DNA of 41,876 nucleotides from Pyrinomonadaceae bacterium (GCA_030840675.1 JAVEEA010000020.1:1-41876); one strand, 5' to 3'; positions 1-8,193 are shown, counted from the first letter of the stretch. Numbers and translations are program-made. Notes: generated from the letters alone by a model not told the origin.

Positions 1-397
1 TTATTGACGCCACAATTGGCACCGCCAAAGATCCGCTTTCAAGTTGATCAAATACAATACCGACGCGCGACTCGCCGCTACCTTTAGTCGCCTGGCTCAC
101 TTCACTGACATGGCCCACGAGACGGGAACCCTTGCCGACAACTGTGCGTCCTTCGGATTTGATCGCTTGAGTTGTCTTTAGCATGACCCGGTCGCCAACC
201 TTCGCGCGGCGCGCATCAATCGTGTTTTGTAGTTCACCCGTAAGGCGTGTCCCTGAGTCCAGATTGATTGTCTTGCCGGCGCCGTTCACCGAAGTTTGAT
301 TGTGGGCTTCACCGGACGCTCTAGTTTCGGTTCGTTGCGCCTGAGCGACCAGTCCGCACGTAAGCGAAAGCATCAATGACAGTATGAAGTTCTTCAT
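1..397 (-). CDS. secreted protein of unknown function, C-terminus outside window
   Basis: The reading frame opens at an ATG at 397 and stays open to base 1, giving 132 codons; the C-terminus lies beyond the left edge. It starts with MKNFILSLMLSLTCGLVAQAQ, written here as Lys-Asn then a hydrophobic run ending AQA-Q, a classical Sec signal peptide. The mature part has short hydrophilic beta-rich segments such as SGTRLTGELQNTIDARRAKV and GDRVMLKTTQAIKSEGR, with 'VGKGSRLVGHVSEV' further on. This repeats the idea of a surface or periplasmic beta-domain, and similar proteins are frequent in Acidobacteriota, but I cannot name a function. An export role is inferred from the signal peptide only. The gene is separated by about 240 bases from the metallothionein gene upstream of it. 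Confidence 0.75.
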   Translation of the reverse strand, partial: MKNFILSLMLSLTCGLVAQAQRTETRASGEAHNQTSVNGAGKTINLDSGTRLTGELQNTIDARRAKVGDRVMLKTTQAIKSEGRTVVGKGSRLVGHVSEVSQATKGSGESRVGIVFDQLESGSLAVPIVASI

Positions 398-638
398 GTT
401 CACCTCTTAGTTTGCGCGTTAGCCGCGCGAGTAGATCAGCGAATAAAATTCGACGCTGTTTGGTACGGGAGCCAACACGCCTTAACGTTTGCTGTTGTCA
501 GGATGAGCGAATTTTAAGAGACGTTGGCAGGGGTGCGGCGATCTAGTCGTTGCAAATTCATTGCAAATCCAAATCGCACCGCGAGGTGCTCGCTTGGGGG
601 AGGGAGATCGTCAGGTGGACCAGCTTGAATAAAAGAGT

Positions 639-788
639 CTAGCAGCCTGCGTGTTGACAGTTACAGCCAATTTCCATTACGTGCGACTTCTCCGCCTCCT
701 CGCAATACTCACTACAGTATTTACTGTCTTTCTCAGGCGGACAATCGCAGGCTGGATGTGCGCATTTAGCTTCGGAATTTTCTGCCAT
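639..788 (-). CDS. bacterial metallothionein (SmtA/BmtA-like), 49 residues
   Basis: This short frame encodes 49 residues with eight cysteines (positions 9, 14, 16, 25, 29, 42, 44, 49) and histidines at 11, 36 and 46. The order C-x-H-P-x-C-x-C, then Y-C-S-x-x-C, then C-x-C-x-H-x-x-C is the signature of bacterial metallothioneins of the SmtA/BmtA family, which bind Zn, Cd or Cu in a Cys/His cluster in the cytoplasm and serve in metal storage and detoxification. Length fits the family (about 50-60). The start is ATG at 788; a purine-rich stretch with CGGGG precedes it. It is single-copy here, with its own likely promoter just upstream. A longer overlapping frame on the same strand (677-865) has no family features and is a shadow. 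The metal preference cannot be read from the sequence. Confidence 0.88.
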   Translation of the reverse strand: MAENSEAKCAHPACDCPPEKDSKYCSEYCEEAEKSHVMEIGCNCQHAGC

Positions 789-824
789 AAAACAACCCCG
801 CTTTCTGTTAGGTGACTACCAGTC

Positions 825-853
825 ATCGTAGAACTCAGTAGGAAACCGGTCAA
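825..853 (-). promoter_or_regulatory. probable sigma-70 promoter of the metallothionein gene
   Basis: On the minus strand TTGACC (848-853) and TACGAT (825-830) are separated by 17 bases, placing transcription start about 30 bases before the ATG at 788. An interrupted palindrome TGACT-acc-AGTCA (813-825) covers the predicted start and touches the -10, and could be a repressor site. The -10 matches only four of six consensus positions, so this is a moderate call. Confidence 0.45.
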
Positions 854-873
854 GCTGAAACACAATGAGCCGC

Positions 874-1452
874 TCAGGGCGCTTCACGCAACACGATCGT
901 GCGTTGCCGTTCGCCCAGAGTCAGCACCATTGGTTTGTCTAACTGGATCGGATGTTCTTCGCCGTCGACGCTAATGATCAGGTTGGCGTTCGCGCGCAGG
1001 TTCATTGACGTCGGCGAAACCGTTGGTCCAACAGTGCGCGGAATCAGACTGTTGGCGACTATGCGCCAGCTGGACGGGCTGCAACGAATGCGAATTCCGG
1101 GTGTGTCCGTTTCCACGTTCTCGCCTGCCGCCAGTGCATCAACCTTGAACATGCCCTCGCCGCAACGCACGCCGGCGCCATCGTAAAAAGTGACCAGCCC
1201 GGAAGCATAACCGTACGCGACGCCGGTCGAATTTCTTACCACCATGCGAATGTTGGTTACCGGCGAATCTTCAGCGCCGTTCAGCGCGGTTGTTTTTAAC
1301 GTTGCTTCAAGTAACGGCGCGCCGGTCGTGTCCAACGCGACGGCGTTCTCAGTGAGCGCAACGCGCCGTTCGTTTGCACCGTTCACCGGCTCCTGCGCAG
1401 TGGCGCAGAAGCAACCCAGCAACAGCAATACACTCACGGAAAGCAGTCTCAT
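874..1452 (-). CDS. exported protein of unknown function, possible lipoprotein
   Basis: The 192-residue product starts with a short hydrophobic signal ending LLLLGC-FCATAQ. LLG-C at residues 11-14 fits a lipobox, although cleavage by signal peptidase I at ATA-Q is also possible. The mature protein is beta-rich: a segment 'NIRMVVRNSTGVAYGYASG' followed by 'VTFYDGAG' recalls small Ig-like or FxLYD-type extracellular domains, and the C-terminus (from about residue 155) has a short repeat of the PEGA kind ('IISVDGEEHPIQLDKP'). None of this fixes a function. The start is ATG at 1452, preceded by TTAGGAG at a usable distance. It stands alone between larA-like and metallothionein genes. I would call it a cell-envelope protein, unknown role. 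Confidence 0.75.
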   Translation of the reverse strand: MRLLSVSVLLLLGCFCATAQEPVNGANERRVALTENAVALDTTGAPLLEATLKTTALNGAEDSPVTNIRMVVRNSTGVAYGYASGLVTFYDGAGVRCGEGMFKVDALAAGENVETDTPGIRIRCSPSSWRIVANSLIPRTVGPTVSPTSMNLRANANLIISVDGEEHPIQLDKPMVLTLGERQRTIVLREAP

Positions 1453-1552
1453 GTTATCTGTCTCCTAAATTTTTAAAAGTTGATGCACGCTTTGACTCTG
1501 ATGACATGCGTATACACCTTTGCCACGGAAAAAGTAAATCAAAAATCGCAGC

Positions 1553-2812
1553 TTAAATTATTGGCAACAAGGCGGAGCCACGTTGGATGACGTAACCTTC
1601 CGCCGCCGCATCGAGGTTGACAACGGCGTCCGCCAGTGAACTTGCGGGCGTCAGACGCATCTGACGCACAGCTTCAGGCGGTAGATCTGAGACGAGTTGA
1701 ATCCGGTAGCGTTCAGCTTTCTCGAGCAACGACCAGGCAGTTTGGCCGTTAACTTCATACGAGTGGCGCAAACGAATCTCCAGGGAGTGCGCGTCCTGCT
1801 CGTCGAACCATTTGAGAAAGGTCGGGTGGCCCAGCCCGTCAGGACACTGGGCCAGGAGGATGATCGTGCCGCCATCGCTGCAAGCGTGAGCGGCCAAATC
1901 CAAAGCTTTATGCGCCTGGATCAAATTGATGTCGTAGGGAGCGCCGCCGCAACTCACGATCACTACCGGACGTTTGGTTCCGATCATCTTTGAATGGCTG
2001 GCGAAGTAGTCCGCGCAACCCTGGTAGTGCGCTGCCCGCCAGTCCCCGGCGTAGATCCTCACCGCCCGACCCCGATCGTCGACGATGCTGTTGACGCAAA
2101 ACCGCGGCGCGATCAACGCAGCCACGCGTTCGCATTCTTCATGGACCGCGTTGCCCTCCAGTAGTCCCGTGCCCACTCCCGCACGCCGCCCACCAGCGTC
2201 AAAGTCCATTGCCAGCCTGTGGGTCGCTTCAATCGTGCGTGAGGACGCCAGCCCCGGACAGATGGACTTGCGCCCGCCGGTGAAGCCGGCGAAGTAGTGA
2301 AAGCCGATTGCTCCGGTGATTATGACGTGCGAAAAATCCTTGAGCGCGCGATTGACCTCCACCGGCGTGCCGCGTTCGGTCGTGCCCAGTGAAATCATCG
2401 ACGCCGGATCATGGGCCAGGTGGTCAATCGTCTTTACGCGCTGCGCTATGAATGGTGTGAGCAACTCCAGCTTCTCAGCCGGAGTCACCGGTCGATGAAT
2501 GCCGGTAGCGAAGATGATGGCCAGGTTCGCGGGGGAAACCCCAATCTGGATCAGGCGGCGCACCAGCAGGTTAAGAATCTGCGCGCTGGCCGTCGCACGC
2601 GTCGCATCCGAGACTACCAGCAACACCGAGTCGTCGCTGGAAAACAGATCCTCCAGCGGCGGCGACTGAATCGGAGCGTTCAACGCGTCGCCGATTTCCA
2701 CGTCGGTAAGCGGAGTTTCAGCGTCCGAGTCCAGAGTCAGCAACTGGTAACGAGCTTCGTCATACTGGAAGGGCAACGAGCCGTTTCCGTAACCTAGTTT
2801 GATTTCAGTCAT
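1553..2812 (-). CDS. larA: LarA-family nickel-dependent lactate racemase (DUF2088 family)
   Basis: The 419-residue protein matches the LarA family, which racemises lactate (or another 2-hydroxy acid) using a nickel-pincer nucleotide (NPN) tethered to a lysine. The expected residues are visible at almost the same numbers as in the Lactiplantibacillus enzyme: His106 (GIHRP), His172 and Lys182 (GFHYFAGFTGGRKSICPG) and His198 (EATHRL), all shifted by two. The N-terminal nucleotide-binding segment VVSDATRAT is present too. Length is typical. Family members act on various alpha-hydroxy acids, so the substrate is not certain. The cofactor genes larB, larC and larE are not in this window. It lies 21 bases after an unknown 80-residue gene and is probably cotranscribed with it and with the trans-sulfuration enzyme upstream. 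Confidence 0.88.
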   Translation of the reverse strand: MTEIKLGYGNGSLPFQYDEARYQLLTLDSDAETPLTDVEIGDALNAPIQSPPLEDLFSSDDSVLLVVSDATRATASAQILNLLVRRLIQIGVSPANLAIIFATGIHRPVTPAEKLELLTPFIAQRVKTIDHLAHDPASMISLGTTERGTPVEVNRALKDFSHVIITGAIGFHYFAGFTGGRKSICPGLASSRTIEATHRLAMDFDAGGRRAGVGTGLLEGNAVHEECERVAALIAPRFCVNSIVDDRGRAVRIYAGDWRAAHYQGCADYFASHSKMIGTKRPVVIVSCGGAPYDINLIQAHKALDLAAHACSDGGTIILLAQCPDGLGHPTFLKWFDEQDAHSLEIRLRHSYEVNGQTAWSLLEKAERYRIQLVSDLPPEAVRQMRLTPASSLADAVVNLDAAAEGYVIQRGSALLPII

Positions 2813-2833
2813 CTGGTAAATGCGGTAGGCAGG

Positions 2834-3076
2834 TCACGCGCCGAAGTCAATCAGGGCGCGCTCGATAACGTGCAGGGACGCGAAGTCGGTCTCGCCGGCG
2901 GTTCGGGCCTCCGCCAGCCATTGGCGCAGCTGGCGAGCTTCAGCAACTGATGAAATTCGACATGCGCCGGTCAACGCGAGCGTCACCAGCGCGTCAGGCG
3001 CACCGTGAGTGACCAGCGCTGCCTGTAACGCAGCCTGCTCGCGAAGATCCAGAGTCAACAGGAGATTGATTTCCAT
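2834..3076 (-). CDS. small protein of unknown function between metB-like and larA
   Basis: The 80-residue product is acidic to neutral, Ala/Leu-rich and predicted from its composition to be mostly helical, with no signal peptide, membrane segment or cysteine pair. I do not recognise a family. It sits 21 bases after the trans-sulfuration enzyme gene and 21 bases before larA on the same strand, so it is very likely translated from the same message. The tight spacing and lack of a better frame are the main reasons to accept it as a gene. A role linked to either neighbour is only inference. Confidence 0.65.
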   Translation of the reverse strand: MEINLLLTLDLREQAALQAALVTHGAPDALVTLALTGACRISSVAEARQLRQWLAEARTAGETDFASLHVIERALIDFGA

Positions 3077-3097
3077 GGACCAGCTGATCTCCCGGTA

Positions 3098-4303
3098 TCA
3101 GATTCTCTCGAGCGCTTGCAGCACGTCAGCGATTATGTCTTCGGGCGCTTCGATGCCCACTGCGATACGCACAGTCGCCGCGGATACGCCGGCGGCTTGC
3201 AACTGCTCGGCTGAGAAGCCGGCGTGTGAGGAGTAAAGCGGATAACTAACCAGCGTTTCCACTCCTCCCAGCGAAGGCGCAGTGCGGGCGAGTCGCAGGG
3301 AGTTGAAAAAAGTCTCAGCTTCCGCTTCACCGCCGTGCAAGTCCAATGCGACCACGCCGCCGAACGCACTCATCTGTCGTTGAGCGAGCGCATGTCCCGG
3401 ATCGTCTTCGAGTCCCGGATAATAGACCTGCCCCACTTTCGGGTGCGCGCGCAACGCCTGGGCCAGCAGCAGTGCGTTATCGCAGGATTTACGTACGCGC
3501 AACTCAACAGTCTTCATGCCACGCGATAACAAGTAGGCAGCAGCGGGATCGAGCGTCGTGCCAACCATCACCGAAACCTGTCGCACCCGTGTGATGAAGT
3601 CGCCGGTGCCCGCAATCGCGCCCGCGGTTAAGTCCGAGTGTCCCCCGAGATATTTGGTCGCGCTATGCATGACGGCGTCAATACCGTGACTCAGTGGTTG
3701 TTGCAAAATCGGGGACGCGAAGGTGTTATCGATAATAGAGAAGAGACCGGCTGCTCTTGAAACCGTCGCTGCCAACCGTAGATCGACAATTCGGTTCAGC
3801 GGGTTGGCCGGAGACTCAAACCAAAAGGCGCGCGACCGTTCGCCGGCAATCTTCGCCAAGTCGCCGATTTCATCAAGCGTAATGAACCGCACCGCTATAC
3901 CAAACCGATTTAGAAATTTCGTCAAGATTTTGACGGTGCCGCCGTAGACCGAATCGCAGGCGATCACTTCATCACCCGCGTCGCACAGGGTTGCGAGGGC
4001 GCAGAAGGTAGCAGCCGAACCGGATGACGTAACCACGCAGGCTTCAGCTCCTTCAAGTTCAGCTATTTTTCTTTCGGCTTCGGCGACGGTCGGGTTCGCA
4101 TAACGAGAATAAAAATATGACGCGGGCAATTCACCCTGCGCGAAGCGTCGCATCTCCGCGAAATTTGGCAGCGCAAACGTAGCCGAGTGGAACACGGGCG
4201 AGACTACGGCGCCGAAGGGCTGATCGTTCGGTTGTTCACCGCCGTGGACGGCGATAGTGGCTGAAGAATGTTTGATGTTTTCAGGCGAGTTCTTTGAACT
4301 CAT
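3098..4303 (-). CDS. PLP-dependent trans-sulfuration enzyme (cystathionine gamma-synthase/lyase family)
   Basis: The 401-residue protein belongs to the Cys/Met-metabolism PLP enzyme family (fold type I). Visible signatures are YSRYANPT (residues 65-72), the phosphate-binding SSGSAA (93-98), the CDSVYGGT segment (116-122), IIDNTFASP (190-198) with the cofactor-binding Asp, and the Schiff-base lysine in HSATKYLGGHSD (Lys217). Family members make or split cystathionine, or release sulfide or methanethiol from homocysteine or methionine; the exact reaction cannot be chosen from sequence alone, though Gly rather than Cys in SVYGGT argues against methionine gamma-lyase. The ATG at 4303 has GGGAG upstream. 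It is the first gene of an apparent three-gene operon with the 80-residue protein and larA. Confidence 0.88.
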   Translation of the reverse strand: MSSKNSPENIKHSSATIAVHGGEQPNDQPFGAVVSPVFHSATFALPNFAEMRRFAQGELPASYFYSRYANPTVAEAERKIAELEGAEACVVTSSGSAATFCALATLCDAGDEVIACDSVYGGTVKILTKFLNRFGIAVRFITLDEIGDLAKIAGERSRAFWFESPANPLNRIVDLRLAATVSRAAGLFSIIDNTFASPILQQPLSHGIDAVMHSATKYLGGHSDLTAGAIAGTGDFITRVRQVSVMVGTTLDPAAAYLLSRGMKTVELRVRKSCDNALLLAQALRAHPKVGQVYYPGLEDDPGHALAQRQMSAFGGVVALDLHGGEAEAETFFNSLRLARTAPSLGGVETLVSYPLYSSHAGFSAEQLQAAGVSAATVRIAVGIEAPEDIIADVLQALERI

Positions 4304-4538
4304 GAACTTAAGACTCCCGGGCGTGGAGGATAACGGCGAGCTAGCTTAACAAATTCGGATGTAGCGCAACAGAAGTGTTTGGGCGTCGCGTACTATTTGA
4401 CGCGATTGTACGGGTCTTCTCTCGGTGGGCGCCCAAAGCGGGCGGAACCAAGGGGCGCCGACGCTATGAACCGGGACAGTACTGTGTTAGCTCCGCAGCT
4501 TTCAAACAAGGTCCGCTGTTTTCGGTTCTCGAGCGACG

Positions 4539-5201
4539 CTACAAGCGAGCGAGCACCTTCTGCGCGAGGGTTTTCGACTTCTTAATTTTGCTTGCCTGAT
4601 CCCCAGGGCCGCCGATGCTCACGCGCACGTAAGCGTCGCCCTTGAGCGCGTAGAGCACTCCGCCGACGCGACTGCCGGTCCAGTAAGCTTCCTCGCCAAC
4701 GCCCGGAATCTTTTGCGGCGGCGCGCCCGCCTCTTCTTCCTCTTCTCCCCGCTTGCGGTCCCTATCGCGCTTCTCCGCTTTGTCTTTGTGAAAGGTCTCG
4801 CGCCAAAACTCCCTCGGCTCGGTGGCACCCGCGCTCACTCCTTTTTGCGCCACCACCAGACTTACTGAATTAGTAAACGTCGGCAGAGTGTAAAAGCATT
4901 GCGAGGTGTTCACCCCACCCGTCGTTTGTCCAGTGAGTTTAGTTTCCTTAACCGCTTCACCTTGCACGGATTGGATCTCATCACTGGTCAAGAGTGCACA
5001 GGCGTCGAGGTGTGGCTTGGCCGTTCCGGCGTCAGGCGCCGCTGTCGCAACGCCGGGCGGGACCGAGGGACTGCCAGCCCCAGTTGTTGACGCGGGGCTG
5101 CCTGCGGCTGACTGTGAGTCGTTAGCAGGTGGTTGGGCGGTCTGGCTGCAGCCGAAGCAAAGCAAAAGTGAACACAAGAACACAGCGGTTCGTAAGCGCA
5201 C
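4539..5201 (-). CDS. putative lipoprotein with a DUF3558-like region
   Basis: The product is 220 residues and begins with a hydrophobic signal ending LLCFGC-SQ, a plausible though imperfect lipobox with Cys at residue 18. A Ser/Pro/Gly/Ala-rich linker follows (about 20-62). The folded part begins with DACALLTSDEIQSVQGEAV and contains a later Cys in 'SQCFYTLP'; this 'CALLT..E' pattern resembles the DUF3558-type lipoproteins, but similarity is by eye only. A Lys/Arg/Glu-rich run lies near residues 143-158. The start is GTG at 5201, chosen because AGGAAGGA lies at the right distance before it and the signal peptide begins there. It is monocistronic, between a terminator and the metB-like gene. 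Function unknown. Confidence 0.72.
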   Translation of the reverse strand: MRLRTAVFLCSLLLCFGCSQTAQPPANDSQSAAGSPASTTGAGSPSVPPGVATAAPDAGTAKPHLDACALLTSDEIQSVQGEAVKETKLTGQTTGGVNTSQCFYTLPTFTNSVSLVVAQKGVSAGATEPREFWRETFHKDKAEKRDRDRKRGEEEEEAGAPPQKIPGVGEEAYWTGSRVGGVLYALKGDAYVRVSIGGPGDQASKIKKSKTLAQKVLARL

Positions 5202-5397
5202 GATAAATATTCCTTCCTGAGAAAGTCTAAACCAGCAAGCAAGTTTCAGCGTGACGCGGATTTTTGCACGTCACTCGCCGCCACAGCAACCAAATTAACG
5301 TGGCCGCTAGCGAGCGAAAACTCGCGAAAGATATTCGTTTGCACTTGAGGAATCCTTGAGGCTAGCTTGAGCGCAGGCGGAAGCCAGCGTACGCCAA

Positions 5398-5423
5398 ATA
5401 AAAAAGGGCCACTGAAGGCCCTT
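5398..5423 (-). terminator. rho-independent terminator after the zinc-ribbon/receiver gene
   Basis: On the minus strand a 7-base stem AAGGGCC/GGCCCTT (5404-5410 with 5417-5423, loop six) is followed by a run of six T (complement of 5398-5406 region). It lies 22 bases after the stop of the gene ending at 5446, and closes the pilT-containing transcript. Confidence 0.8.
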
Positions 5424-5445
5424 GGGAAAAAAGCTTGAATTGCAA

Positions 5446-6216
5446 TTACAACGCCGGCATGCCGAGTACGGTATTGAATTCTTTGTAGAGTTCGTTGTAC
5501 TCACGAATCCGGCGTTCCATGAGTTGCGGCAACTCCGCAACGTCCTTAAGGTTGAGTACCGCGTTCACGTTGTTTAAGAAAGCCGCGTGAGCGTCCATGC
5601 TTCGCAATGCGGGTGTCAACAAGACAAAAAAGAGCCGGCGACGTTGCGCGGGTCTCAGAATGTTCACCTCACGCGTAATGTAAACTGCACCCTGTTCAGC
5701 CTGATCAAATTTGGGATCCAACAGCACAACATCTAACTGGTTTTCGCGCATGCGGTCGATAGCCTGGCGCGTGTCTTGGGCCACAAAAACCTGATAGCCG
5801 TTTTCGGCAAGTCCACGCGCCACAGCTTCCCGGTCCTGCCCGGCGACACAGACGAGTGCTTTCCTGGCATCTCCCAAAGGGCGCGCACTCGCTGAACCTT
5901 GCGCTTTGACAGTTTGCTGGCTCACCAAGGCAGTCAACAACTCCGCTAGTCGATCAGTAGCCGATAGCGAGTTGGTGGTCGACGGCTCTTTTTCCTCGAT
6001 CTGAAAGAGCGGCGCCGGTGTAGGCAGGTCGAATTTGGAGTTTGCGGTAGCGGGCGAGTTACCGACTGCCAGGGCGCTCTGCTCCAGCGCCGGGCTTTGC
6101 GATTCGGAATCCACGCTGCTGTTACATTTCGGACAGCGGATAACGAAAGGGCGCGTGGGCGCTTTCGCGTCGTCAACCTGCAACCTGGTAGAGCACTGCG
6201 GACAAATGATAATCAT
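5446..6216 (-). CDS. zinc-ribbon protein with a degenerate response-regulator receiver domain
   Basis: The 256-residue product has two parts. Residues 1-35 form an MJ0042-type zinc ribbon with Cys5, Cys8, Cys28 and Cys31. After a linker with low complexity, residues about 120-225 look like a CheY-type receiver: beta strand KALVCVAGQD, then 'DVVLLDPKFD' carrying the presumptive phospho-acceptor Asp, and a conserved-position lysine in 'VLNLKDV'. The acidic pair that binds magnesium at the end of the first strand is not seen (VAGQD instead of a DD pair), so phosphorylation may be absent. The C-terminus ('RIREYNELYKEFNTVL') is helical. The gene follows pilT by 31 bases, suggesting a partner role in pilus retraction or surface signalling; this is inference. 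Start ATG 6216. Confidence 0.75.
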   Translation of the reverse strand: MIIICPQCSTRLQVDDAKAPTRPFVIRCPKCNSSVDSESQSPALEQSALAVGNSPATANSKFDLPTPAPLFQIEEKEPSTTNSLSATDRLAELLTALVSQQTVKAQGSASARPLGDARKALVCVAGQDREAVARGLAENGYQVFVAQDTRQAIDRMRENQLDVVLLDPKFDQAEQGAVYITREVNILRPAQRRRLFFVLLTPALRSMDAHAAFLNNVNAVLNLKDVAELPQLMERRIREYNELYKEFNTVLGMPAL

Positions 6217-6247
6217 AATTAGTACCTGGAAAACCGCCGGGTCTAAG

Positions 6248-7426
6248 TTATTCGATCAGACTGAGCATCGATCCGTGATTGTCGTTTAGCGGCAGACCGG
6301 CACCACCATCACGTTGCGCGAATTCCTCCCCGGTCACACCTTTCAAGCTGAGGAGTAAATTGTTTTGATTGGTCGCGAAGGTGAGACCGTCTTCAACTGA
6401 GATGGTGCCTTGATCGATCATGCCGCGAATGACTGTGTCAAAGTCCTGCATGCCGTCAAGCTTGCCGTCACGCATCGCGTCAAGGAGAGACTTGCCGTCT
6501 GCCTCCCCCGCCTCGATATACTCGCGCGTACGCGGACTCGAACGCAGAATTTCAACAGCCGCTACGCGTCCGCGCCCATCGGCACGCGGGATCAAACGCT
6601 GCGAAATAATGTAGCGGAAGGTTTGGGCCAGGCGTGTGCGAATAACGGCCTCTTCATTTTTTGGATAAAGACCGATGATGCGATCGACGGTTTTCGCGGC
6701 GTCGATAGTGTGCAAGGTTGAGAGTACGAGGTGGCCGGTCTCAGCTGCTTCCAAAGCGATCTCGGTAGTTTCAAAGTCACGCATTTCCCCGATGAGGATT
6801 ACTTTCGGAGCCTGCCGCAGAGTTGCACGCAATGCCGACGGAAAATCCCTGGTGTCATGCCCCACCTCACGCTGATTGATGGTGGAGTTTTTATGCGAGT
6901 GCAGATACTCGATCGGGTCTTCAATAGTCACTACGTGATAGTGCTTCTTCTCGTTGATGACATCGATCACGGCTGCCTGCGTGGAACTCTTACCTGAGCC
7001 AGTGGGGCCGGTCATCAGCACGAGGCCGTTTCGTAGTTCCGCGATTTCCGAAAGTTGGTTCGGAAGACCAAGCGACTTCAGGGTGGGAATATCGGTCGGA
7101 ATCACGCGCATGACAATCGAATAGACTCCGCGTTGTTGGAAAATGTTGACGCGAAACCGCGCGCGCGAGGGCAGCGAGTAACTAAGATCGGCGGTGCCGG
7201 TATTCGCCAAACGTTCGGCAGCATCCGGGTTACCCTGCATCAACGACATCGCAATGATCTCAGTCTGGTAAGGCGTGAGTTTTTGCATTCCGAGCGGCTG
7301 GACAGGCGTGAGTTTTCCATTTAACTCAACCTGGGGAAGTTGACCGACGGAAAAGTTAAGGTCACTGATCTTGTCTGACACGAGCAGCATGCGCTCGATG
7401 ATGGGCGGCAGGTCGAAAAAACTCAT
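6248..7426 (-). CDS. pilT: type IV pilus retraction ATPase PilT-like
   Basis: The protein is a GspE/PilT-family secretion ATPase acting at the cytoplasmic base of the type IV pilus, where PilT drives fibre retraction and twitching. Walker A is GPTGSGKSST, followed by an Asp box (VVTIEDPIEYLH), Walker B in VILIGEMRDFET and the His box HLVLSTLHTIDA. Length of 392 residues is close to PilT/PilU. The open frame runs back to 7537, but the extra 37 residues are unlike the family; ATG at 7426 (MSFFDLPPII) has GGAG upstream and aligns with the family start. Compared with PilT it could equally be the PilU paralogue. It precedes a zinc-ribbon/receiver gene and follows thiE at 134 bases. Confidence 0.92.
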   Translation of the reverse strand: MSFFDLPPIIERMLLVSDKISDLNFSVGQLPQVELNGKLTPVQPLGMQKLTPYQTEIIAMSLMQGNPDAAERLANTGTADLSYSLPSRARFRVNIFQQRGVYSIVMRVIPTDIPTLKSLGLPNQLSEIAELRNGLVLMTGPTGSGKSSTQAAVIDVINEKKHYHVVTIEDPIEYLHSHKNSTINQREVGHDTRDFPSALRATLRQAPKVILIGEMRDFETTEIALEAAETGHLVLSTLHTIDAAKTVDRIIGLYPKNEEAVIRTRLAQTFRYIISQRLIPRADGRGRVAAVEILRSSPRTREYIEAGEADGKSLLDAMRDGKLDGMQDFDTVIRGMIDQGTISVEDGLTFATNQNNLLLSLKGVTGEEFAQRDGGAGLPLNDNHGSMLSLIE

Positions 7427-7560
7427 TATTAGGAAACTCCGACGGTGTAGGTGCGAATAGGGGAAGGTGGGAAGGGTCGGGATTGACGATTCCCATGCTG
7501 GCGCAAGGATTCTCGCGCATAACTTAGGCAAACGCAAGAAAATTTTGTTGGCAGATGGGG

Positions 7561-8187
7561 TTAACGTTGCGATATTTGTGCAAACTGAGTGGTAGACATG
7601 AAGAGATCTCTAATGAGGGAAACGGCGTCGGCCCCGGCGGCGAGTATTTCTGCCGCGCCCTCCAGAGTCATCCCTCCGATTGCAACCAGGGGAATACTCT
7701 TCACCGCTTGGCGAGTTAGCCGGACGCCCTTGATGCCGAGTGGGGAATTGTCACCCTCCTTAGTTGTGGTCGCGAAAATTGGACCGATGGCAATGTAGTC
7801 TACCGGCAGCGTGGTCGCGAGTAATGCCTGTTCCGGAGTGTGGGTTGAGAAGCCGATAATCGCGTTGGGACCGAGAATGCGTCGGGCGGCATCGGGTGGA
7901 AGATCGTCCTGCCCCAGATGTACTCCGTCCGCTCTAAGGGCGAGGGCAATATCCACGCGATCGTTTATTACGATCTTGATGCCCCGCGCCCTGGCTACCC
8001 GCAGGGCCGCTTCGGCCTCCTGGTAAAACTCTAGCGGTGAGAGAATTTTTTCTCGTAGCTGGACGAGCGTCGCACCTCGGTCGCAAAGGTGCGAGACCTG
8101 GTCAGCGTGAGACATTCCGGAAACTTGCCGGTCAGTCAGCGGGTAAATTTGGGTGCCGGCGAGAGCATTCAGAAACGCGGAACGCAT
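7561..8187 (-). CDS. thiE: thiamine-phosphate synthase
   Basis: ThiE joins hydroxymethylpyrimidine diphosphate and carboxy-thiazole phosphate to thiamine monophosphate. The 208-residue product is a TIM barrel with family motifs in order: YPLTDRQ, VQLREK, IVINDRVDIALALRADGVHL (diphosphate/Mg site), GQDDLP, IGFSTHT, DYIAIGPIFATTTK and VAIGGMT. Length is typical. The gene starts six bases after the typA stop, so the two are probably cotranscribed although they have no pathway in common. No TPP riboswitch or other thiamine gene is visible here. Identification is firm on motifs. Confidence 0.94.
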   Translation of the reverse strand: MRSAFLNALAGTQIYPLTDRQVSGMSHADQVSHLCDRGATLVQLREKILSPLEFYQEAEAALRVARARGIKIVINDRVDIALALRADGVHLGQDDLPPDAARRILGPNAIIGFSTHTPEQALLATTLPVDYIAIGPIFATTTKEGDNSPLGIKGVRLTRQAVKSIPLVAIGGMTLEGAAEILAAGADAVSLIRDLFMSTTQFAQISQR

Positions 8188-8193
8188 GGCTTA

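Noticed and set aside
677..865. 62-residue minus-strand frame near the left end
   Set aside because: It overlaps the metallothionein gene in another frame, has no Shine-Dalgarno and looks like an Arg/Thr-rich shadow.
4375..4599. plus-strand frames of 74 and 68 residues
   Set aside because: They lie between minus-strand genes and over the lipoprotein's C-terminus, with no start signal or recognisable composition.
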